NCBI RefSeq assembly: GCF_002936985.1
Contig: NZ_MPZN01000006.1
Coordinates: forward strand, 1-64,000
Direction: 5' to 3'
Length of the DNA stretch: 64,000 bases
Origin: Microterricola pindariensis
Lineage (GTDB): Bacteria; Actinomycetota; Actinomycetes; Actinomycetales; Microbacteriaceae
Position numbers and translations under genes: made by a program. Of this stretch, positions 40,322 through 48,751 are shown piece by piece (positions within the stretch are counted from its first letter, which is position 1; every line of letters begins with the position of its first letter). A model generated the notes under the pieces. It was not told the origin of the DNA, did no database searches, and was given only the letters and a program-made list of their open reading frames with translations.

Positions 40322-43255
40322 ATGATCTTCTCTCTTGTGGCGGTTGGAATCCTGGCCATCGCCACCCCCCTGCTCACGCGGTGGCTGAAGGCGCGCGTGT
40401 TCTGGCTGATCGCCCTCGCCCCCGCGGCGCTGTTCGGGATCACTCTCGCCCAGGCGCCCGGCGTCCTGGCCGGCACACCGGTCACCGAGACATTCCCATG
40501 GATTCCCCAGCTTGGCATTGAGCTCAGCTTCCGGATGGATCCGCTCGCGCTGCTGCTCGCCCTGATCGTCACCGGCGTCGGTGCGCTCGTGCTCGCCTAC
40601 TGCGCCCGGTACTTCAGTGACGACGAGCCAGGCCTCGGGCGCTTTGCCGCCCTCCTGCTGGCCTTCGCCGGTGTGATGTACGGCCTGGTCACGAGCGACG
40701 ACGTGATCGTCATGTTCGTGTTCTGGGAGGCCACGAGCGTTCTGTCCTACCTGCTCATCGGCCACAACACCGGCCGCAAGTCCAGCCGTGGTGCGGCGCT
40801 CCAGGCACTGACCGTCACCACCTTCGGTGGCTTGGCCATGCTCGTGGGCATTGTGATGCTCGTCATGGCCAGCGGCACGACGTCGATCACCGAGATCGTC
40901 GCCAACCCGGTCGGCGGCACCCTCGGCCAGGTGGCGATCGTGCTCGTGCTCCTCGGCGCGCTCAGCAAGAGTGCGCTCGTGCCGTTCCACTTCTGGCTGC
41001 CGGCCGCCATGGCCGCTCCCACCCCGGTCAGCGCCTACCTGCACGCCGCCGCCATGGTGAAGGCGGGCATCTACATCATCGCCCGCTTCGCCCCCGGCTA
41101 CGCGGATCAGCCGCTCTGGCAACCGCTCCTTGTCACGATCGGCGTGCTCACGATGCTCGTCGGCGGCTGGCGTGCCATGCGCCAGTACGACCTCAAGCTG
41201 ATCCTCGCCTACGGCACTGTCAGCCAGCTCGGCTTCCTCACCATCATGCTCGGCTTCGGCACGAGGGACGCTGCCCTGGCCGGCGCCGCGCTGCTGCTCG
41301 CGCACGCCCTCTACAAGGCGACGCTGTTCCTTGTGGTCGGCATCATCGACCACGCGACCGGCACCCGGGACTGGCGCAAGCTCTCCGGCTTGGGCCGGCG
41401 GATGCCCGTGCTGGCCGTGATCGCGTCGATCGCCGTCGCATCGATGGCCGGCCTTCCGCCGCTGCTCGGCTTCGTCGCCAAGGAGAGCGTCTTCGCGTCC
41501 CTCCTCGAGGCCACCTCGGGCGGGGCCGGGCAGAGCGAGTTCTGGGCCTGGTTCGCCCTCGTCGGCGTTGTGCTGGGCTCCGTGCTCACCGTCGCCTACA
41601 GCCTGCGCTTCATCTGGGGTGCGTTCTCGACCAAGGCGGACGTCGGCGCCATCCAGCTGCACAACACCGGCTTCGGCATCCTGACGGCCCCGCTCGTGCT
41701 CTCGCTCGCGACGATCGGCGGCGGTGTCGCCGCCGGCACGGTCGACGCCCTGGTGGCGCCATACGCAGACACCCTGCCCGGCCCGCACGAGCAGCATCTG
41801 GCCCTCTGGCACGGCTTCGAGCCCGCGCTGGCCATCTCCGCCGGCGTGCTGCTGCTCGGGTTCGTCTTGATGCGGCGTCGCCGCCAGGTCGCCCGCTTGC
41901 AGGCCAAGCTGCCGCAGGCCGTGGACGCCGGGCGGGAGTACGTGCAGTTCATGCGCGCCTTGGACCGCTTCGCGGCCGCGTTGACCACGCGCATCCAGCG
42001 CGGCGGCCTGCCGGCCTACCTGGCCGTGATCATCGGCGTCTTCGTGCTCGGCCTGGGCCTCTCCGCCGCCCTCAACCGCTCGTGGCCGGAGGGCGTCGTG
42101 CCCTGGGACTACGCCGTCCAGCCGTTCATCGCCCTGGTCATGGGCATGGCCGCGATCGGCGCCGCCATCGCCGGCCACCGCATGACCGCGGTGCTGCTGG
42201 TCGGGGTCACCGGCTACGGCCTCGTGCTGCTCTTCGCGATGGGCGGTGCCCCCGACCTCGCCCTCACCCAGGCGCTCGTCGAGACGCTCACCGTCGTCGT
42301 CTTCGTGCTCGTGCTCCGCCGCCTCCCGCAGCAGATCGCGGCGCGCAACAAGGCCGTGCGCAAGGGCCTCCGCGCGGCCCTCGGCATCCTCGCCGGCACC
42401 GTGATGGCCGTGATCGCGGTGATCGCCCTCGGCGCCCGCGAGGCGGCATCCATCTCGGCCGAGCTGCCCGCACTGGCCGCGGAGGCGCACGGCAAGAACA
42501 TCGTCAACGTCATGCTCGTCGACATCCGGGCCTGGGACACCATGGGCGAGATCGCGGTGCTCGTCGCCGTCGCGACCGGCGTCGCCAGCCTCGTCTTCAT
42601 CTCGGGCCGGGCCGCGCCCGTCGAGCGCATGGAGGGCGGCGGCGAGCGACGCAACCGCCCCGTGCTCAACAGCAGCGCCGTCTCCCGCCAGACCTGGCTC
42701 CTGGCCGGCCGCACGCTCTCACCGCAGAACCGCTCGATCATCATCGAGGTGCTCGTTCGCCTGCTCTTCCACCCGGCCATCATCGTCTCGATCTACCTGC
42801 TCTTCGTCGGGCACAACCAGCCGGGCGGCGGCTTCGCGGGCGGGCTGCTGGCCGGTCTCGCGCTGGTGGCGCGCTACCTCGCCGGAGGCCGCTACGAGCT
42901 GGCAGAGGCCGTGCCCATCGATGCAGGCAAGCTGCTCGGAACGGGTCTGCTGCTGGCCGTCGGAACCGCGCTCAGCTCGATGTTCTTCGGGCTGCAGGTG
43001 CTGGAGTCCTCGTGGTTCGAGGCGAGCATCCCGGTGCTCGGCGAGATCTCGATCGGCACCTCGACGATCTTCGACATCGGCGTCTACCTGGTGGTCTTCG
43101 GTCTCGTGCTCGACATCCTGCGCAGCCTCGGCAGCGAGGTTGACCGGCAGCAGGAAGACCAGGAGGACGACGAGGAAGACGCGGAGTACGCGCGGCCGAG
43201 CACCTCAGACACCAACCCGGCCAAGCCAAACCAAGCAGAGGGGGGATCCCGATGA
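40322..43255 (+). CDS. mrpA: Na+/H+ antiporter subunit A, fused to subunit B
   Basis: 977 residues. The first 500 or so match complex-I-like NuoL/MrpA helices with the key MFVFWEATSVLSYLLIGHN, LSKSALVPFHFWLPAAMAAP and HALYKATLFLVVGIIDH segments. The middle has the MrpA C-terminal domain (GVTGYGLVLLFAMGGAPDLA). From about residue 800 an MnhB domain follows (SIIIEVLVRLLFHPAIIVSI, HNQPGGGFAGGLLAGLALVA). A and B are thus one polypeptide, as in many actinobacteria. Role: multi-subunit secondary antiporter exchanging cytosolic Na+ for H+, for pH and salt tolerance. AGGGGAG precedes ATG 40322. The acidic tail (QQEDQEDDEEDAEY) is cytosolic. The stop overlaps mrpC. Confidence 0.95.
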   Translation: MIFSLVAVGILAIATPLLTRWLKARVFWLIALAPAALFGITLAQAPGVLAGTPVTETFPWIPQLGIELSFRMDPLALLLALIVTGVGALVLAYCARYFSDDEPGLGRFAALLLAFAGVMYGLVTSDDVIVMFVFWEATSVLSYLLIGHNTGRKSSRGAALQALTVTTFGGLAMLVGIVMLVMASGTTSITEIVANPVGGTLGQVAIVLVLLGALSKSALVPFHFWLPAAMAAPTPVSAYLHAAAMVKAGIYIIARFAPGYADQPLWQPLLVTIGVLTMLVGGWRAMRQYDLKLILAYGTVSQLGFLTIMLGFGTRDAALAGAALLLAHALYKATLFLVVGIIDHATGTRDWRKLSGLGRRMPVLAVIASIAVASMAGLPPLLGFVAKESVFASLLEATSGGAGQSEFWAWFALVGVVLGSVLTVAYSLRFIWGAFSTKADVGAIQLHNTGFGILTAPLVLSLATIGGGVAAGTVDALVAPYADTLPGPHEQHLALWHGFEPALAISAGVLLLGFVLMRRRRQVARLQAKLPQAVDAGREYVQFMRALDRFAAALTTRIQRGGLPAYLAVIIGVFVLGLGLSAALNRSWPEGVVPWDYAVQPFIALVMGMAAIGAAIAGHRMTAVLLVGVTGYGLVLLFAMGGAPDLALTQALVETLTVVVFVLVLRRLPQQIAARNKAVRKGLRAALGILAGTVMAVIAVIALGAREAASISAELPALAAEAHGKNIVNVMLVDIRAWDTMGEIAVLVAVATGVASLVFISGRAAPVERMEGGGERRNRPVLNSSAVSRQTWLLAGRTLSPQNRSIIIEVLVRLLFHPAIIVSIYLLFVGHNQPGGGFAGGLLAGLALVARYLAGGRYELAEAVPIDAGKLLGTGLLLAVGTALSSMFFGLQVLESSWFEASIPVLGEISIGTSTIFDIGVYLVVFGLVLDILRSLGSEVDRQQEDQEDDEEDAEYARPSTSDTNPAKPNQAEGGSR

Positions 43256-43875
43256 ACGCCTCGATGACCCTCATCCTGCTGATGGCCGTGATGTACGCCT
43301 CCGGTGTCTACGTCATGCTCGAGCGCAGCCTCACTCGCGTGCTGATCGGCTTCCTGCTGGTCGGCAACGCCACCAACATCCTGCTGTTCCTGATGAGCGG
43401 GCGGCCCGGCCTGGGCCCGATCATGAACGACGGAGTGGATGCCGCCGACATCTCCGACCCGCTGCCGCAAGCCCTGATCCTCACCGCCATCGTCATCAAC
43501 CTCGGCATCACCGCCTTCATGCTCGCCCTCATCTACCGCTCCTGGTGGCTCGCCCAGCTGGGCGCCAAGGGCGACCTCATCGACGATGAAGAGCAAGACC
43601 TCGAGGACGCGCTGGCTTCCGCCGCGGAGCTGCGCCGCTCCGAGGACGACGACACCGCCATCCACGCCATCCTCGACGCCAGTGACGAGCACCTCGACGC
43701 GACGGGCGACGTCGACGACACCGCACGTGACGCCGACACGGATGCCGCAGAGCTGCTCGCCGAGCTCACCGCGCTCGATGTGCCGACGGACACCTCCCCG
43801 ATCGAGGTGCAGCGCAGCGAGCAGGCTGGGCGCGACGGGACAGACGACACTTCACCGCGAGACGGGAGCAGCTGA
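43252..43875 (+). CDS. mrpC: Na+/H+ antiporter subunit C with a long acidic tail
   Basis: 207 residues. The first 105 are a normal MrpC/NuoK-like subunit with three helices (YASGVYVMLERSLTRVLIGF, LPQALILTAIVINLGITAFM). The remaining 100 are extra: a very acidic, Ala/Asp/Thr-rich, probably disordered cytosolic tail (DDEEQDLEDALASAAELR, then DDTARDADTDAAELL). Typical MrpC has about 113 residues. The start overlaps the mrpA stop (ATGA), and its own stop overlaps mrpD (TGATG), so all are translationally coupled. The tail may bind cations or tether partners, but no motif shows this. Confidence 0.93.
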   Translation: MNASMTLILLMAVMYASGVYVMLERSLTRVLIGFLLVGNATNILLFLMSGRPGLGPIMNDGVDAADISDPLPQALILTAIVINLGITAFMLALIYRSWWLAQLGAKGDLIDDEEQDLEDALASAAELRRSEDDDTAIHAILDASDEHLDATGDVDDTARDADTDAAELLAELTALDVPTDTSPIEVQRSEQAGRDGTDDTSPRDGSS

Positions 43876-45443
43876 TGCCAGAGCTCATCCCGCTCATGGT
43901 CCTGATCCCCCTGATCGCGGCCGCACTCACCGTCATCTTCGGGCGCCAGCCGCGCCTGCAGGTGGCCATCAGCAGCACCGCGCTGACCGCCACCGTCGCG
44001 ATCAGCGCCGTGCAGATCGCCCTCATCGACCAGAACGGCCCGGCGGTCGTCGCCGTCGGCGGCTGGGCGGCGCCCTGGGGCATCGCCCTCGTGGTGGACA
44101 GGCTCTCGGCCATCATGCTGCTGATCTCGGCGATCATGCTGCTCGGCGTGCTCATCTACTCCATCGGCCAGGGGGTCGCCGACCGCCACCGCGAGACGCC
44201 GGTGTCGATCTTCCACCCCAGCTACCTCATCCTCTCTGCCGGAGTCTTCACCACCTTCATCGCCGGCGACCTGTTCAACCTCTACGTCGGCTTCGAGGTG
44301 CTGCTCGCGTCGAGCTACGTGCTGCTCACGCTCGGCGGCACCGGTGAGCGGATCCGCGCCGGCGTCACCTACATCATCGTCAGCCTGGTCAGCTCGCTGT
44401 TCTTCCTGGCTTCCATCGCGCTGATCTACGGCGCGACGGGAACGGTCAACATGGCCCAGCTCTCCGTGCGGCTCGGAGAGCTCCCGGCCGACGTGCAACT
44501 GGTGCTGCACGTGCTGCTGCTGATCGGCTTCGGCATCAAGGCCGCGGTGTTCCCACTCTCCTTCTGGCTGCCGGATTCCTACCCGACGGCGCCCGCGCCG
44601 GTGACTGCCGTGTTCGCCGGCCTGCTCACCAAGGTGGGGGTCTACGCCCTGATTCGTACCGAGACGGTGCTCTTCGCCGGGCACGATCTGAGCGCGCTGT
44701 TCCTGGTGATCGGCAGCCTGACGATGATCGTCGGCATCCTCGGCGCGCTCGCCCAGGCCGACATCAAACGACTGCTCTCGTTCACCCTGGTCAGCCACAT
44801 CGGCTACATGCTGTTCGGCATCGGGCTGGCCACCACGCTGGGCCTGGCCGCGACCATCTACTACGTTGTGCACCACATCACCGTGCAGACGACGCTGTTC
44901 CTCACGACCGGACTCATCGAGCGCACCGGCGGCGCCACCTCCATCAACCGGCTGGCCGGCCTGCTCAAGGCCTCGCCGCTCGTCGCCATCCTCTTCTTCA
45001 TCCCGGCGCTGAACCTCGGCGGCATCCCGCCCTTCTCTGGCTTCATCGGCAAGGTCGGCCTATTCATGGCCGGCGCCGCGGCGCCCAGCCCGCTCGTCTG
45101 GATCGGGATCGCTGCCGGTGCGATCACCTCCCTGCTCACCCTGTACGCGCTCACCCGGTTCTGGAACATGGCCTTCTGGCGCGGCAAGGGCGAGCTCAAG
45201 GGCTACGAGTCGGTGCTGATCGAGTCGTTGCAGGAGGCCCCGGAGGCCCCGGACGCCTCGGTGGCGGTCAAGACCCGCACGGTGCCTGCCACGATGCTCG
45301 CCGTGACCGCCGGCATGGTCGCGCTGACCGTGGCGCTCACGGTATTCGCCGGACCGCTGTTCGGCATTGCCGAGCGGGCTGCAGAAGACCTGAAGACCCC
45401 GGCCTTCTACATCGACACCGTCTTCCCTGGGGGTGTGCAGTGA
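43875..45443 (+). CDS. mrpD: Na+/H+ antiporter subunit D
   Basis: 522 residues, 14 helices of the NuoM/NuoN-like antiporter fold. Landmarks are FTTFIAGDLFNLYVGFEVLL (the conserved Glu near helix 5), LLIGFGIKAAVFPLSFWLPD (Lys in helix 7) and LAQADIKRLLSFTLVSHIGY. With MrpA it forms the ion-translocating core. Translationally coupled to mrpC and mrpE. The C-terminal tail is short and ends VFPGGVQ. Confidence 0.95.
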   Translation: MPELIPLMVLIPLIAAALTVIFGRQPRLQVAISSTALTATVAISAVQIALIDQNGPAVVAVGGWAAPWGIALVVDRLSAIMLLISAIMLLGVLIYSIGQGVADRHRETPVSIFHPSYLILSAGVFTTFIAGDLFNLYVGFEVLLASSYVLLTLGGTGERIRAGVTYIIVSLVSSLFFLASIALIYGATGTVNMAQLSVRLGELPADVQLVLHVLLLIGFGIKAAVFPLSFWLPDSYPTAPAPVTAVFAGLLTKVGVYALIRTETVLFAGHDLSALFLVIGSLTMIVGILGALAQADIKRLLSFTLVSHIGYMLFGIGLATTLGLAATIYYVVHHITVQTTLFLTTGLIERTGGATSINRLAGLLKASPLVAILFFIPALNLGGIPPFSGFIGKVGLFMAGAAAPSPLVWIGIAAGAITSLLTLYALTRFWNMAFWRGKGELKGYESVLIESLQEAPEAPDASVAVKTRTVPATMLAVTAGMVALTVALTVFAGPLFGIAERAAEDLKTPAFYIDTVFPGGVQ

Positions 45444-46132
45444 CCGAGGCACAGAACGAGAACCCATCGAACCCGGCCCCCATGCGCGGCGGCGTCATCC
45501 CGACCAGCCGTGTGCCCAGCGGGCCGGCCTTCCCCGAGACGGAGCAGACACACCGGCAGAACCTGTGGCGCCAATTCCCCCTGCTCGTCATCCTGGTCGC
45601 GCTCTGGCTGCTGCTCTGGGAAGAGATCACGGTGATGAGCGTCGTGACCGGCGTGCTGCTGGCGCTGTTCGTCACCCGCGTGTTCTACCTGCCGCCGATC
45701 GCGCTGAGCGGGCGGCTGAACCCGTGGCGACTGCTGATCTTCGTCGGGCGGATGATCTCCGACATCACCTTCGCCTCACTGCACGTGGCCTGGCTGGCGA
45801 TCAACCCGCGGTACCACCCGATCAACTCGATCCTCGCGATCAAGCTGCACACGCGCAGCGACCTCGTCATCACCCTGACCGCGGTCTCGATCTCGCTCGT
45901 CCCCGGCACCGTGGTAATCGACGCCGACCGGGAGAACGCGATCCTCTACATCCATGCCCTCGGCACGCGCACCCCGGAGGACATCGACAGAATCCGGCGC
46001 GATGTGCTCGGCACGGAGGAGCGCATCGTGCTGGCGATCGGCGCGAAGGACGAGGCCGACGGCATCCGTGCGGACCGCCGAGAGCGCGAGGGCGGCGTCG
46101 GAACCGTCGGCGCGAGACGGAAGGGAGACTGA
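45440..46132 (+). CDS. mrpE: Na+/H+ antiporter subunit E
   Basis: 230 residues. The central 130 match MrpE: LLVILVALWLLLWEEITVMS, RLLIFVGRMISDITFASLHV and TLTAVSISLVPGTVVIDADR, then ILYIHALGT. It is longer than the usual 160: about 45 polar residues precede the first helix, and about 35 charged residues (DGIRADRREREGGVGTVGAR) follow. MrpE is needed for complex assembly and not directly for transport. Overlaps mrpD by 4 bp. Confidence 0.93.
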   Translation: MTEAQNENPSNPAPMRGGVIPTSRVPSGPAFPETEQTHRQNLWRQFPLLVILVALWLLLWEEITVMSVVTGVLLALFVTRVFYLPPIALSGRLNPWRLLIFVGRMISDITFASLHVAWLAINPRYHPINSILAIKLHTRSDLVITLTAVSISLVPGTVVIDADRENAILYIHALGTRTPEDIDRIRRDVLGTEERIVLAIGAKDEADGIRADRREREGGVGTVGARRKGD

Positions 46133-46133
46133 C

Positions 46134-46406
46134 ATGTCGTTCCTCATGATTGTCGCCGTGCTGGCCGGAGTGATGTTCGGGATCGGCGCGCTCTGCGCGG
46201 TCTACCGGATCATTCGCGGGCCGTCGATCCTGGATCGGGCCCTGGCCGCCGACGTCATGCTCGCGATCGCCATCTGCGCGCTCGGCGCCGAGATGGCCAT
46301 CAACCGGCACACCGACACGCTGCCCGTGCTGCTGGTGCTGGCCATGTTCGCCATCGTCGGCTCGATCAGCATCGCCCGCTTCATGTCCAAGCAGGACGCA
46401 TCATGA
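46134..46406 (+). CDS. mrpF: Na+/H+ antiporter subunit F
   Basis: 90 residues, three helices. VYRIIRGPSILDRALAADVM is the family signature, followed by NRHTDTLPVLLVLAMFAIVG. Normal length. AAGGGAG lies 7 nt before ATG 46134, and the gene starts 1 nt after the mrpE stop. It ends overlapping mrpG. Confidence 0.93.
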   Translation: MSFLMIVAVLAGVMFGIGALCAVYRIIRGPSILDRALAADVMLAIAICALGAEMAINRHTDTLPVLLVLAMFAIVGSISIARFMSKQDAS

Positions 46407-46786
46407 ACGAGATCCTCGCCGGTGTGCTCATCCTGCTCAGCGCCTTCCTGTCGATGGCTGCCGGCATCGGCATCCTGCGCTTCCCCGACGTGCTCTCGCG
46501 CCTGCACGCGTCGACGAAGCCGCAGATTCTCGGTGTGGCGGCGATCGTGGTCGCCATCTGGCTGCTGAACCCGAGCTGGGGCGTCGCCTCGACGCTGATC
46601 CTGGTGCTCGGCTTCCAGATGATGACGCAGCCGATGACGGCGCACATGATCGGCCGTGCCGCGTACCGCACCGAGCACGTGCGCGCCGACCTGCTCATCG
46701 CCGATGAGATCGCGGATGCCGTCGATGCGGCGTCCGCGGCCGAGGCCGAGGCCTCAGAGGCCGGGGAGTCGCGCCCCGCCGAGTAG
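46403..46786 (+). CDS. mrpG: Na+/H+ antiporter subunit G
   Basis: 127 residues. GIGILRFPDVLSRLHASTKP is the MrpG signature, with three helices (LILLSAFLSMAAGIGIL; ILGVAAIVVAIWLLN; SWGVASTLILVLGFQMM). The Ala/Glu-rich tail (DAASAAEAEASEAGES) is acidic, like the tails of MrpA and MrpC. Last gene of the operon. A repeat with GC-rich hairpins follows. Confidence 0.93.
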   Translation: MNEILAGVLILLSAFLSMAAGIGILRFPDVLSRLHASTKPQILGVAAIVVAIWLLNPSWGVASTLILVLGFQMMTQPMTAHMIGRAAYRTEHVRADLLIADEIADAVDAASAAEAEASEAGESRPAE

Positions 46787-46788
46787 CG

Positions 46789-46848
46789 GCCCCCGCTGGT
46801 TGAGCGGCCCCCGCGGTTGAGTTTGTCGAAACCCCCGGGCTGCCCGGG
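46789..46848. repeat. Dispersed intergenic repeat, copy B, with hairpin
   Basis: CCCCGCTGGTTGAG (46791-46804) and GCGGTTGAGTTTGTCGAAAC (46813-46832) are partial copies of the unit seen inverted at 39070-39103. CCCGGGCTGCCCGGG (46834-46848) adds a small hairpin that may end mrp transcripts from the left and marR transcripts from the right. Confidence 0.6.
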
Positions 46849-46862
46849 CTCGAGCGGCCCAG

Positions 46863-47402
46863 TTACGGCGCGGGGTCGAGCGCCTTGGCCGGGTGGCAAG
46901 CCGTGGCGGTGAGCCGGCCGTCCGGGTCGAGCCGCTCCAGCAGCGAGCCGGCGATCGCGTAGAGCTGGTCGAGCTGCTCGGCGCTGAGCGCGTCGAGCAC
47001 GGTGCTGCGCACGGTGTCGTGGTGGCCGGGCGCCGCGGCGTCGAGCAGGGCGAGGCCCTCCGGCGTGATGCGCGCATTCGTGGCCCGGCGGTCCTCCGGG
47101 CACGGGAAGCGCTCGACGAGGCCGCGCTCCTCGAGCCGGCGCACGACGTGCGAGAGGCGGGGGAGCGTGGCATTCGTGCTGGCGGCCAGCGCCGTCATCC
47201 GCATGGCCTCTCCCGGCGCGGACGCCAACGCCATCAGCGTCATGTACTCGAAGTGGGTGAGCTTGGCGTCGCGCAGCAGCTGGGCGTCCAGCACGGGAGG
47301 CAGCAGCTCGACGACCGCGATCAGGCGCTGCCAGGCTGCGGCCTCGTCGTCGTTCATCGGGCGCGGGCCGGCCGTGCTGGTGCTGCGTGCTGGCTCGGTC
47401 AT
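46863..47402 (-). CDS. MarR-family regulator, divergent from a reductase gene
   Basis: 179 residues. The winged-helix domain reads LTHFEYMTLMALASAPGEAM, MTALAASTNATLPRLSHVVR (recognition helix) and [20 protein letters not shown] (wing). An ATG at 47400-47402 lies 6 nt after TAGACT on the minus strand, so it is probably leaderless. Between it and the divergent reductase gene is an 11-bp perfect inverted repeat over a strong promoter, the probable operator. Members of this kind often sense oxidants or phenolics, but there is only one obvious Cys (FPCPEDR, in the wing), which is suggestive, not proof, of redox control. Confidence 0.9.
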   Translation of the reverse strand: MTEPARSTSTAGPRPMNDDEAAAWQRLIAVVELLPPVLDAQLLRDAKLTHFEYMTLMALASAPGEAMRMTALAASTNATLPRLSHVVRRLEERGLVERFPCPEDRRATNARITPEGLALLDAAAPGHHDTVRSTVLDALSAEQLDQLYAIAGSLLERLDPDGRLTATACHPAKALDPAP

Positions 47403-47408
47403 GCCCCC

Positions 47409-47414
47409 AGTCTA
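47409..47414 (-). promoter_or_regulatory. -10 element TAGACT of the divergent marR gene
   Basis: On the minus strand TAGACT ends 6 nt before the ATG (47400-47402). No ribosome site lies between. Confidence 0.5.
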
Positions 47415-47433
47415 CCGCTTGTCGCGGCAATAG

Positions 47434-47473
47434 TTGACGCAACAAGTAAATGGGGTTATGGTTTTACTTGTTG
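47434..47473 (+). promoter_or_regulatory. Strong promoter with embedded MarR operator
   Basis: TTGACG (47434-47439), 17 bp, TATGGT (47457-47462). CAACAAGTAAA (47440-47450) and TTTACTTGTTG (47463-47473) are exact inverted repeats that fill the spacer and the start-site region. A bound dimer or pair of dimers would cover the promoter. Confidence 0.72.
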
Positions 47474-47512
47474 GAACAACCAAAGCGCCCCGGCGCAGAT
47501 TGCAGGAGAGAC

Positions 47513-48088
47513 ATGACCACGGTCAGCATCATCGGAAACGGCAACATGGGCACCGCAATCGGCGGCATCGTGACGGCCGGCGGCAACAATGTCGAGTTCA
47601 TCGGGCGTGACGCGGACGCCGCGATCAACGGCGACATCGTCGTGCTCGCCGTCGGTTACCCGGCCGTCGCCGACGTCATCGCCGCGCACGGCGACAAGCT
47701 CGCCGGCAAGGTCGTCGTCGACATCACCAACCCGCTCAACTTCGAGACCTTCGACTCGCTCGTCGTACCCGCCGACGGCTCGGCCGCCGCGGTCATCGCC
47801 GAGGCGCTGCCCGCCTCCAGCGTGCTCAAGGCCTTCAACACGAACTTCGCCGCCACCCTGGCCGGCAACACCGTCGGCGGCAACGCCGCCACCACCGTGC
47901 ACATCGCCGGTGACAGCGCAGACGCGAAGGCGCTGCTCGGCTCGGTGCTGCAGGCCGGAGGCGTCGCCTCCGTCGACGCCGGCGCTCTCGCCCGCGCCCG
48001 CGAGCTGGAGGCAATCGGGTTCCTGCAGCTCACGCTCGCCGTGCAGGAGAAGATCGGCTGGAACGCCGGCTTCGCGCTGATCAAGTAG
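47513..48088 (+). CDS. NADPH-dependent F420 reductase-like dinucleotide-binding protein
   Basis: 191 residues. An N-terminal Rossmann motif TTVSIIGNGNMGTAIGGIV (G-x-G-x-x-G) is followed by AAINGDIVVLAVGYPAV, KVVVDITNPLNFETFDS, ASSVLKAFNTNFAATL and a C-terminal RARELEAIGFLQLTLAVQEK helix. This is the Fno/COG2085 group, whose archaeal members transfer hydride between NADPH and F420. Many bacterial members have unknown partners. GGAGAG precedes ATG 47513. It is strongly MarR-controlled by layout, suggesting an inducible redox response. Tandem hairpins end the transcript. Confidence 0.88.
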   Translation: MTTVSIIGNGNMGTAIGGIVTAGGNNVEFIGRDADAAINGDIVVLAVGYPAVADVIAAHGDKLAGKVVVDITNPLNFETFDSLVVPADGSAAAVIAEALPASSVLKAFNTNFAATLAGNTVGGNAATTVHIAGDSADAKALLGSVLQAGGVASVDAGALARARELEAIGFLQLTLAVQEKIGWNAGFALIK

Positions 48089-48092
48089 TGCA

Positions 48093-48150
48093 ACGGCCCC
48101 GCCTCGGCGGGGCCGTCGGACGAGGGGCCCGCTCTGGATGGAGCGGGCCC
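48093..48150 (+). terminator. Tandem terminators after the reductase gene
   Basis: ACGGCCCCGCC/GGCGGGGCCGT (48093-48116) and GGGCCCGCTC/GAGCGGGCCC (48125-48150, loop TGGATG) are two exact hairpins. The second is followed by TTTGTCGTT. Confidence 0.82.
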
Positions 48151-48206
48151 TTTGTCGTTCCCGGCCGAGGACGCCCTAGGATCGCTGCAAGGAAGAGGGG
48201 TGTCGG

Positions 48207-48743
48207 ATGGGCGGCAACGAGCTCGAGGTGCGCGAGCGCGCGGACGCGACGGGGGTGCGCGGCTTCGCCCGCTCGGTGGTGACCGAATCGGCCGTCTACG
48301 GCGTGATCCTGGTGTCGGCGATGGTGATCGTCACGGGGCAGAAGTCCGACGCGTCGATCGATGTATTCCTCAAGGTGCTTGGCACCGTGATCGTATTCTG
48401 GATCGCGCATATCTTCGCCGAGGTCGTCGGCGGCTTCGGGGCGACCGGGGGCGACGACGCGGTGTCGGTGCGCAAGTTGATCGCGCACGGCGTGCAGCGC
48501 TCCTGGGGCCTGCTCGCCGCTGCGCTGATCCCGCTCGGCGTGATCCTGCTCGGCACGGTCGGCGTGCTCAGCGACGATGCCGCCGTCTGGGCGGCGCTCT
48601 GGGTCGACGTCGTGCTGCTCGGCGTGCTCGGCTATCTGGCCGTCGCCCGCCGGACGCGGCGGCAGGCCCCACGGGTGGTGGGCGCGCTGCTGACCGCCGC
48701 GCTCGGGGTCGGGATCATGCTGCTCAAGGCCTTCATCCACTGA
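48207..48743 (+). CDS. Four-helix membrane protein, paralogue of the one at 31.9 kb
   Basis: 178 residues. After a charged N-terminus, TESAVYGVILVSAMVIVTG, TVIVFWIAHIFAEVVGG, LLAAALIPLGVILLGTVG, WAALWVDVVLLGVLGYLAV and LKAFIH follow in the same order as in the 31.9-kb protein, though the loops differ. Unknown function. A -10-like TAGGAT and GGAAGAGGGG precede ATG 48207, so it is an independent unit, unlike its operon-embedded paralogue. It ends 9 bp from the convergent MBL gene. Confidence 0.75.
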   Translation: MGGNELEVRERADATGVRGFARSVVTESAVYGVILVSAMVIVTGQKSDASIDVFLKVLGTVIVFWIAHIFAEVVGGFGATGGDDAVSVRKLIAHGVQRSWGLLAAALIPLGVILLGTVGVLSDDAAVWAALWVDVVLLGVLGYLAVARRTRRQAPRVVGALLTAALGVGIMLLKAFIH

Positions 48744-48751
48744 GAGAGGCG

